A DNA stretch of 8,022 bases from an uncultured Lachnoclostridium sp. (lineage in GTDB: Bacteria; Bacillota; Clostridia; Lachnospirales; Lachnospiraceae), in assembly GCA_958425285.1 (NCBI GenBank), contig CATZVV010000074.1:1-8022 (forward strand). Reading direction: 5' to 3'. This document shows positions 1-4,841 of this stretch, one piece after another. Position 1 is the first letter of the stretch; each line of letters starts with the position of its first letter. Made by a program: the position numbers and the translations under genes. The notes beneath the pieces were generated by a model. It searched no databases. It was given only the letters and a program-made list of their open reading frames with translations, and was not told the DNA's origin.

Positions 1-785
1 ACAATCCCCATATACGCTGGCAGGAGCACTACACACGCCAGTCCTGCTCCTAAGAGCGATGCTCCAGCAAACTGTATTCCTCGTTTTAAGAATGCCAGGT
101 AAGAAGAATGCGTTTGAAATAAAAACCAAATAACGGCAAATAAACAGACCATGAAACCAATATAAAAGCTACACCATAAGGACAATGCAAGAGCCAGTGT
201 ATAGAGTTTCCATTTTCCTTGTTGGATCAATTTCTCAAGCCCCATCAGTAAAATAGGAAGCAGCATGATGCTGTCCAGCCACATAATGTTATATCCATAG
301 CCAATCATGAATGTTGACAGTGCATATCCAAAGGCAAACGGCAGAATACTTACTCTTCTCTTGGCAACTTTCCACTCCAAATAGTACGCGAAAGTTCCAG
401 CTGCAAGTGCAGTTTTCAGCATAATAAGCATATCCATAGCAGCATCCATCTCTCCAGATGGAAATAGCAAAATCAGCAGATTCAAAGGCGAGGAAAGATA
501 ATAAGTCCACAATGCATAAAAATTAAACCCAAGCCCTCCTCCCGCAGAATAAAATATTCCATCTCCGTTTAAAATCCTGTCACGATACTGTCCAAACAAA
601 GGATAGTACTGGTGGATAGCATCATTCATGAGTAAGGAACTGTCACCAAATGGCGCATATCCCCTGGCCATCGCAATTATGAGCAATACGGTGCTTACGC
701 CAAAAAAAGCCATCAGACTAACTTTATGTTCACTGATCCAATCCCTGAATTTTATCTTAAAACTCGTTTTATCTTTTGACTCCAT
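1..785 (-). CDS. YfhO-family polytopic membrane protein, N-terminal 261 residues (3' end outside window)
   Basis: This frame is open from ATG at 785 to the window edge. Full YfhO proteins are usually several times longer, so most of the gene lies outside. Residues 1-22 are a polar cytoplasmic start. A membrane helix at about 23-40 is followed by an outside loop with MNDAIHQYYPLFGQYR (residues 53-68), then a glycine-rich GGGLGFNFYALWTYYLSSP stretch (82-100) and NIMWLDSIMLLP (166-177). Further hydrophobic helices lie at about 101-109, 148-165, 172-183, 194-223 and 237-256. This order (D..HQY.P, GLG, YYLSSP, MWLD) is what I know as the YfhO signature. YfhO proteins are GT-C-like membrane enzymes linked to glycosylation of teichoic acids or other surface polymers; the substrate here is unknown. 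The ATG has GAGGA 8 bases upstream. An in-frame GTG at 800 overlaps the signal peptidase stop but has a weaker site. Only 11 bases separate it from the signal peptidase gene, which implies co-transcription. Confidence 0.85.
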   Translation of the reverse strand, partial: MESKDKTSFKIKFRDWISEHKVSLMAFFGVSTVLLIIAMARGYAPFGDSSLLMNDAIHQYYPLFGQYRDRILNGDGIFYSAGGGLGFNFYALWTYYLSSPLNLLILLFPSGEMDAAMDMLIMLKTALAAGTFAYYLEWKVAKRRVSILPFAFGYALSTFMIGYGYNIMWLDSIMLLPILLMGLEKLIQQGKWKLYTLALALSLWCSFYIGFMVCLFAVIWFLFQTHSSYLAFLKRGIQFAGASLLGAGLACVVLLPAYMGI

Positions 786-796
786 TTCAAATTTCC

Positions 797-1351
797 TCAC
801 TCATTGTATTTTTCTTTTTTTACCAAACTAGCCCTAAATACCACATGTCCGTCTATCTTTTTTGAATCAATTGTTCCTATTTCACTGTAACGGCTATCCA
901 TAGATACTTCCCGGTTATCACCTAGGACAAAATACTGTTCTTTTGGTACAATCACTGGATATACATTATCACCAATCTGGAATGTCTTCTCCTTACAGTA
1001 GGGTTCCTCCAACGGGTGTCCGTTGATATACAAAATTCCCGTATTACTATCTATGAAAATTTCATCTCCTGGCATTCCGATTACCCTTTTTACCATTTCA
1101 TTTTCATAACCTTTTCCTGTTCGGCAGATTACAATATCACCTCTGGCTGGCTGATAAAAAAGCTTAATGCACAGAAGAATATCTCCTTCCAAAAGAGTTG
1201 GCTGCATACTTTCACCATGCACCACTGAAAATCCACAAACTGCACCATTGATGATAATTATGGAAAATATCAACACCAGCATCTGCAAAACTGTAAACAG
1301 CAATCGTTCAACCCAACATTTTATTCCTGACTTACTAATTTTGTATCGCAA
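797..1351 (-). CDS. lepB: Type I signal peptidase (P-type, Gram-positive)
   Basis: This is a membrane-bound serine protease that removes signal peptides from exported proteins on the outer face of the membrane. From the TTG at 1351 it has 184 residues, a normal length for Gram-positive SipS-like enzymes. One membrane helix lies at about 18-41. It is followed by the catalytic serine in GESMQPTL (Ser48), the general-base lysine in VKRVIGMPGD (Lys88, 40 residues later, as in SipS) and the GDNREVSMDSR box (about 144-154). A lysine is present rather than the histidine of SipW/ER-type enzymes. Start choice: the frame stays open to a TTG at 1408 and an ATG at 1393, but those overlap the upstream gene by 60-74 bases and lack a spaced ribosome site. 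TTG 1351 has AGGA 7 bases upstream and overlaps the upstream gene by only 17 bases. Its place among secreted-protein genes suggests a dedicated processing role. Confidence 0.93.
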   Translation of the reverse strand: MRYKISKSGIKCWVERLLFTVLQMLVLIFSIIIINGAVCGFSVVHGESMQPTLLEGDILLCIKLFYQPARGDIVICRTGKGYENEMVKRVIGMPGDEIFIDSNTGILYINGHPLEEPYCKEKTFQIGDNVYPVIVPKEQYFVLGDNREVSMDSRYSEIGTIDSKKIDGHVVFRASLVKKEKYNE

Positions 1352-1934
1352 TTGTAATTCCTGCCTTAATAAGCCCAATACTTTCCTTCCCATCCTCGTC
1401 GTATACAAAATAGGTCAATGTTGCAGGATATGCCCCCTTCTCAAGGCTTTTAGTCAGTTTAATCTCACTGATATATTGCCCTGGATAAATCAGGTCATCA
1501 CAGCGATATATTTCCTCCTCTGAATCATCCAACTCAAGAACGACCTTGCATGGAAAACTATTACTTGGATTATTTACAATATCAATTACACCTTTAGATA
1601 CTCCATTCGTAAATACCGGTGTAGAGCGCACATTTATGGTAAACATAGAATCTTCTATCTGCTGCTGAAGCAAGTCCCCATACTCACCTTCCTTCATCCC
1701 TTCCGGAATTTCACGGATCAATTCCCCTTCTGCGGCTGCAATTTCCTCCTCATCTGGCAAAGAAGAACTGTTATATTTATGATTCATCGCAGCGGCTCCA
1801 GCTCCTAACACTACTACAGCCAACACAAGGAATATCCACTTTTTCTTGCTTTTCTTTTCTAACTCCTGCACTTCCGGCTCATCTATCTTTTGAATTTCCT
1901 CTTCATAAGCCTGATTTATTTCTTCTAATGTCAT
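1335..1934 (-). CDS. Single-pass membrane protein with outside beta-type domain (paralogue of 1954-2565)
   Basis: The 199-residue product is of unknown function. Residues 1-32 are acidic, then a KKSKKK cluster, and likely cytoplasmic. A helix spans about 33-50, and residues 51-96 form an acidic linker. Residues about 98-199 form an exposed domain of alternating strands. This domain contains DIVNNPSNSFPCK (118-130), IYPGQYISEIKL (149-160), GAYPATLTYFVYD (167-179) and a closing IGLIKAGITIAI. The layout of N-P, PG and G-YPAT-Y-YD matches the next gene upstream, so the two are paralogues. The positive-inside rule puts the C-terminal domain outside the cell. It recalls uncharacterised clostridial surface-locus proteins, but I cannot name a Pfam family. 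The two cysteines in the domain (129 and 145) could pair. The start has AGGAGGG 6 bases upstream of the ATG and lies 19 bases after the paralogue. It may act as a membrane platform for the secreted proteins. Confidence 0.85.
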   Translation of the reverse strand: MTLEEINQAYEEEIQKIDEPEVQELEKKSKKKWIFLVLAVVVLGAGAAAMNHKYNSSSLPDEEEIAAAEGELIREIPEGMKEGEYGDLLQQQIEDSMFTINVRSTPVFTNGVSKGVIDIVNNPSNSFPCKVVLELDDSEEEIYRCDDLIYPGQYISEIKLTKSLEKGAYPATLTYFVYDEDGKESIGLIKAGITIAIQN

Positions 1935-1940
1935 TTTTAT

Positions 1941-1947
1941 CCCTCCT
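1941..1947 (-). promoter_or_regulatory. Strong ribosome binding site for the 199-residue membrane protein
   Basis: On the minus strand AGGAGGG stands 6 bases before the ATG at 1934. It fixes that start and lies in the 19-base gap after the upstream stop. Confidence 0.8.
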
Positions 1948-1953
1948 GCTTTT

Positions 1954-2565
1954 CTACTTAATCAGTTCTGCACTTACCGCATGCTCACCTACTACTGTAT
2001 CTTTCGACTTGCTGTCATAAAACGTATATACTATGGTAACTGGATAATTCCCCGACTGTTCTGGCACTTTAGATAGTTCCACTTCCTCCAGGCTCTCTCC
2101 GGGTTTTAAAATTCCAGAAGTATAATAGACTTCCCCTTTTGCCTCATCTTGAATGGAAATCTTGATAGGATATGCACAATACGGAGGATTAGCCAAACGT
2201 AGTTGAATCTTGTTTCCATCCTCTATGTTCAGATTTGTATTAACGTATATATATATTTCATTGAAGTCCACTTCCTTGTTATTCCAATCTTCTTTTTCAG
2301 ATTCTGTAAGAAATGCAGGCATTCCATTTTTTATTTCACTAGGATTCTTTCCTTTTAGAAAATGACTGCCCGCCAATACTGAGAAAGCAATAACCAGCAA
2401 GATGAGAACACCCGACAAAACTTTTCTTCTTTGCTTAATCCATAACAAAAACCCCTGATTACTAGTAATCTTAGAACGTTTCCTGGTTTTATTTATATTA
2501 TCTCCAGACTTTACGGATTGCTCGAACTCCTTCTCCAGTTCTTCTAATACTGAATTCTTTTCCAT
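1954..2565 (-). CDS. Single-pass membrane protein with outside beta-type domain (paralogue of 1335-1934)
   Basis: The product is 203 residues from the ATG at 2565. Residues 1-48 are charged and likely cytoplasmic, with many basic residues just before the membrane (RKRSK, IKQRRK). A helix lies at about 49-67. A linker follows, then an outside domain at about 103-203. This domain has LANPPYCAYPIK (124-135), GEVYYTSGILKPGESLEEVEL (144-164, with the PG turn) and SGNYPVTIVYTFYD (171-184). The same landmarks occur in the same order in the downstream gene, so this is an old duplication with low identity. Start choice: the frame opens further to a GTG at 2628, but that GTG sits inside a predicted hairpin with its purines only one base away. 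The ATG at 2565 has GGAAAGG 7 bases upstream; an ATG two codons earlier is possible. The function is unknown. By context it may bind or display the secreted proteins encoded upstream. Confidence 0.83.
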   Translation of the reverse strand: MEKNSVLEELEKEFEQSVKSGDNINKTRKRSKITSNQGFLLWIKQRRKVLSGVLILLVIAFSVLAGSHFLKGKNPSEIKNGMPAFLTESEKEDWNNKEVDFNEIYIYVNTNLNIEDGNKIQLRLANPPYCAYPIKISIQDEAKGEVYYTSGILKPGESLEEVELSKVPEQSGNYPVTIVYTFYDSKSKDTVVGEHAVSAELIK

Positions 2566-2572
2566 ACTCATA

Positions 2573-2579
2573 CCTTTCC
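2573..2579 (-). promoter_or_regulatory. Ribosome binding site that decides the start of the 203-residue membrane protein
   Basis: GGAAAGG on the minus strand is 7 bases from the ATG at 2565. It favours this start over the upstream GTG at 2628, which would add 21 residues with no match in the paralogue. Confidence 0.6.
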
Positions 2580-2596
2580 ACCAATTTATTTGCGAC

Positions 2597-2636
2597 AAAA
2601 AAGGATGTAACTCTCGTTGCTGAATCACACCCTTTT
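2597..2636 (-). terminator. Hairpin with T-run between the small anchored protein and the membrane-protein pair
   Basis: On the minus strand AAAAGGGTGTGATTC (2636-2622) can pair with GAGTTACATCCTTTT (2613-2599) over 15 positions, including three G-T wobbles, around an 8-base loop. The descending arm runs into TTTTTT (2602-2597). It resembles a leaky intrinsic terminator or attenuator that lets only part of the transcription through to the membrane-protein, signal peptidase and YfhO genes. The stem is AT-rich, so its strength is uncertain. Confidence 0.4.
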
Positions 2637-2643
2637 ATAAGAC

Positions 2644-3069
2644 TTACCTTTCAGCATTTTTACCTTTTCTCAAATTAATGATCACAATTATGCCGCCGGC
2701 TGCTAACAGGAAAATCACCAGGTTTTTTCCGCTGAAAAAGTCGCCCGTCTTGGCATTAGCTGATACTTTATCGTTTAACCCATTTACAACATTATTCGTG
2801 GACGGTTTCGTACTGTTTAAGGTAGCGCCCGAACTATTGGTTGCCTGACTTGAATTCTTTAATGATTCGTCATTTTCCACATGTCCTTCTACATCAATTT
2901 CCTCTTCTCTTTGCATTTCAGCTCTTCCACTTGACATGGACGAAATATTAGTTTCAGCAAGCACTGACTTCTGCATTGCAAAAAGCCAAAAGAGCGTCAG
3001 CATCATTAGACACAAGTTTTTAACGATAAACTTATATCTTCTTTTTTTTGCTGTTTTTGTGTATTGCAT
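2644..3069 (-). CDS. Small secreted protein with degenerate sortase-type anchor (NAKTG)
   Basis: The 141-residue product has three parts. A signal peptide occupies residues 1-38: a basic start, a hydrophobic core at about 18-33, and likely cleavage after VLA. The mature polar stalk (39-104) is rich in Ser, Asn, Thr and Glu. The C-terminus reads NAKTGD (105-110), then a hydrophobic helix (about 116-132), then the basic tail RKGKNAER. This is the layout of a sortase substrate, but the usual LP of LPxTG is replaced by NA, so the anchor is non-canonical. No sortase gene is in the window. The protein is too short to carry a known binding domain; small LPxTG proteins of this size accompany WxL/Csc surface complexes, a possible analogy. 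The ATG has GAGAGGG about 6 bases upstream. Hairpins lie before and after the gene. It could instead be a simple membrane-anchored protein that is never cleaved. Confidence 0.82.
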   Translation of the reverse strand: MQYTKTAKKRRYKFIVKNLCLMMLTLFWLFAMQKSVLAETNISSMSSGRAEMQREEEIDVEGHVENDESLKNSSQATNSSGATLNSTKPSTNNVVNGLNDKVSANAKTGDFFSGKNLVIFLLAAGGIIVIINLRKGKNAER

Positions 3070-3134
3070 CTCTTACCCTCTCTTTCTAATTTCATTCGTC
3101 TCCATAAAAATCAAGGGTTTCATCTACATGAAAA

Positions 3135-3182
3135 TCCCTTGGAAAAATATTGAAACTACTATTTCAACCCTTTTCCAAGGGA
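3135..3182 (-). terminator. Strong hairpin after the 312-residue secreted protein gene
   Basis: A perfect 12-base arm, TCCCTTGGAAAA, lies at 3135-3146 and its complement at 3171-3182. Inside it, after a symmetrical 3x3 internal loop, is a second 6-base stem (TTGAAA, 3150-3155, with TTTCAA, 3162-3167) and a 6-base loop. On the minus strand the stem is followed by ATTTTC only, a weak T-run. It is best read as an attenuator or mRNA-stabilising 3' structure between the secreted protein genes and the rest of the operon. Confidence 0.55.
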
Positions 3183-3201
3183 GCGGAGTAACCCCCGCCC
3201 C
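3180..3201 (-). other. GC-rich small hairpin abutting the 3135-3182 hairpin
   Basis: On the minus strand GGGGCGG (3201-3195) can pair with CCGCTCC (3186-3180), seven positions with one G-T wobble and an 8-base loop. It shares bases 3180-3182 with the outer stem of the neighbouring hairpin, so the two compete at the edge. The G-rich tract stands out in AT-rich surroundings. The rest of the 3070-3258 gap shows no ORF and no clear promoter that I would defend. Confidence 0.35.
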
Positions 3202-3258
3202 GTTTAAAACTTTAATTTGATCAGCCAATACATCTATGTACTTAATCTCTACTTGTTT

Positions 3259-3846
3259 TTAGTATGAGAGCCCATTGCTTCTTGCACCATCCACACTATA
3301 AGTTAAAGAAAGTTTATAAGATGTGTGAAGCTTCTGCCCATCATCATAGTTACCGGCAAACTGTGTAGATACTCCAGTCGCTTTTCCATCTGCATCTGTA
3401 AATGATAATTCTGTCATAGATGGGTTCACCGCCTGCTCATTACCCGCAATACTGCGTGTGCCTGCTGCTAAATAGCCAAGATCAGTTGCTGCATTAAGTT
3501 TTGCAAAGTCATATCTTCTGTCGGAACCTGCAATTGCAGATGAATCATCATCCTTGCTCATACCTCTGACCTGTAAATGTACACCTTTTACAGCATTCGT
3601 TCCTTCAGAGAATGTCCCATCAGCAGCCACGAGTTCAAATTCTTTAGTTGTAGGATCATTACGCTGACCAGTTACAGCAACTTCTTTTGGAATTACATCA
3701 CCGTCTGGGGAGACATAACAGGACTGGTTGTATATTTTTCCCTTTACGCTAAGTCCTTCTGAAGTCAGCTGGATATTTGCGTCCTCTCCATCACCGGCAG
3801 CAAAAAACGATAATTTAGTGGGTGCTGTAATTAACAGATTTGTAGA
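3259..3846 (-). other. C-terminal module, copy in the 312-residue protein
   Basis: This stretch encodes about 195 residues that align in order and length with the last 192 residues of the 1183-residue protein: ITAPTKLSF versus VTVPTRIVF, KIYNQS versus KLTNES, YLAAG versus WFAAK, and YKLSLTYSVDG versus HKMRLSFAMGD. Both modules run to within a few residues of the protein end. Confidence 0.55.
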
Positions 3847-4197
3847 ATCCGCATCAACATCTCCCCATGAAGACGGAAGGTTACTGGTAGCGGTCATAGT
3901 TGGAACATCTGTCGTGATTGTCTGACCGTTTGATACAGTCTGAGTCGGCACTACTGTTGATGCCATATGAGACTCTGAATACGTTGGCAAGCTAGGATCA
4001 ATCGGATTTCCGCTTGTATCAATCACTGCATCCTTTGTAATGTATCCATCCACGTCAATGTCTGCTTTTGATTCCACTGTTGCCTTACCTGCTGCCTTAT
4101 CCTCAATTTTGTTTTCAGCAGCTGAAACTCCTACTGCCATTGAAGAAATCATGGCGCAGCTTAATCCTAATGCTGCAAATTTTTTTAATCTCCTCAT
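3259..4197 (-). CDS. Secreted surface protein, 312 residues, with C-terminal module shared with the 1183-residue protein
   Basis: I do not recognise a named family. Residues 1-26 are a signal peptide (RRLKK, hydrophobic core, likely cleavage after VSA). Residues 27-117 are a Thr/Ser/Asp-rich segment that includes DIDVDGYI (46-53). From about 118 to the end is a beta-rich module that opens with LLITAPTKLSFF (121-132), then GKIYNQSCY (153-161) and GYLAAGTR (241-248), and ends with SYKLSLTYSVDG (293-304). The same landmarks end the larger upstream protein. There is no membrane helix, LPxTG or WxL motif, so it is either released or held by partners. The closing strand recalls the end of WxL domains but lacks the tryptophans. 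The ATG at 4197 has AGGAGG 7 bases upstream; the open frame extends 18 codons further up but without a ribosome site. It lies 65 bases after the large gene and before a strong hairpin, consistent with a well-expressed structural subunit. Confidence 0.87.
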   Translation of the reverse strand: MRRLKKFAALGLSCAMISSMAVGVSAAENKIEDKAAGKATVESKADIDVDGYITKDAVIDTSGNPIDPSLPTYSESHMASTVVPTQTVSNGQTITTDVPTMTATSNLPSSWGDVDADSTNLLITAPTKLSFFAAGDGEDANIQLTSEGLSVKGKIYNQSCYVSPDGDVIPKEVAVTGQRNDPTTKEFELVAADGTFSEGTNAVKGVHLQVRGMSKDDDSSAIAGSDRRYDFAKLNAATDLGYLAAGTRSIAGNEQAVNPSMTELSFTDADGKATGVSTQFAGNYDDGQKLHTSYKLSLTYSVDGARSNGLSY

Positions 4198-4204
4198 TTT
4201 TTTT

Positions 4205-4210
4205 CCTCCT
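4205..4210 (-). promoter_or_regulatory. Ribosome binding site fixing the start of the 312-residue protein
   Basis: A perfect AGGAGG stands 7 bases before the ATG at 4197, directly ahead of a signal peptide. It overrides the longer open frame that begins at 4251. Confidence 0.85.
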
Positions 4211-4233
4211 GTTTGATTTTGTATTGGCTTTAT

Positions 4234-4257
4234 GATTAATGCATTATGCACTTAATC
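4234..4257. repeat. Near-perfect palindrome in the gap between the two secreted protein genes
   Basis: The plus strand reads GATTAATGCAT, T, then ATGCA, an extra C, and TTAATC, an 11-base inverted repeat broken by one bulged base. It sits in the 65-base gap. It could be an operator-like site or a small mRNA hairpin. There is no T-run, so it is not a terminator. Confidence 0.4.
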
Positions 4258-4262
4258 CTGTC

Positions 4263-4841
4263 TTATTCTGCGTCCCCCATTGCGAAAGAAAGACGCATTT
4301 TGTGATATCCGTAAAGAATGGTATTACCATCCCGATCGTTTATCACATCCTTAGGGATTTGATAATATCTTTTAGTATTTGATCCATTTTCATAATCACT
4401 GGGTACCTTTAGCTGCAGGGCTGTATCTCCTCTTTTAGCTGCGAACCAAAATACTGGAACTGTTGAATAATCAACTTCTTGCTTTAATTTAATCCTCGGA
4501 TTGGAATCAATCTTAGCTTCCGCTTCAATACATACGACTGGCTTTGTTACAGACTGGTTCATCTGTTCAACAGTCATATCCGCATAGGATTCCAAAGTAT
4601 AAGAAGAAACACCGTCTTCTATAATTCCCATGTATCCAACATTGGCCTTATGGTTTTCTCCGCCATAATTTTTTACGATTAAACCAGATGATGTTTGTAA
4701 TTTAATTGAATCCATGAAAGTTTCACTTTCATTTGTCAACTTAACAGTGGGGGCAATAAAGCCGTGATTTGCTTCATTGATTCCATCTGTATAAATATTA
4801 AATACAATTCTTGTGGGTACTGTTACTTTTAGCTGATTTAC
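4263..4841 (-). other. C-terminal module, copy in the 1183-residue protein
   Basis: About 192 residues open with LKVTVPTRIVFNIYTDG, continue through KLTNESETF and VFWFAAKRG, and close with GYHKMRLSFAMGD. They correspond in order and length to the end of the 312-residue protein. Confidence 0.55.

Noticed and set aside
289..510. Minus-strand frame of 73 residues
   Set aside because: It is out of frame with the YfhO gene, which has clear family motifs across this stretch.
797..1351. SipW-type signal peptidase with a TasA-like fibre system
   Set aside because: The general base is lysine (VKRVIGMPGD), typical of P-type enzymes; SipW-type enzymes have histidine there.
2566..2628. Upstream GTG start (2628) for the 203-residue membrane protein
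   Set aside because: It sits within a hairpin, its purine run is one base away, and the extra residues have no counterpart in the paralogue.
3070..3134. Promoter directly upstream of the small anchored-protein gene (TTGATT near 3112)
   Set aside because: A -35-like TTGATT is present, but no good -10 box lies at the right distance.
2936..3220. Plus-strand frame of 94 residues across the gap at 3070-3258
   Set aside because: It overlaps the start of the small anchored-protein gene and runs through the hairpin; its hydrophobic stretch is the antisense of the signal peptide.
4263..4320. LPxTG or membrane anchor at the end of the large protein
   Set aside because: The protein ends in a polar, acidic tail (AMGDAE) without a hydrophobic segment or sorting motif.
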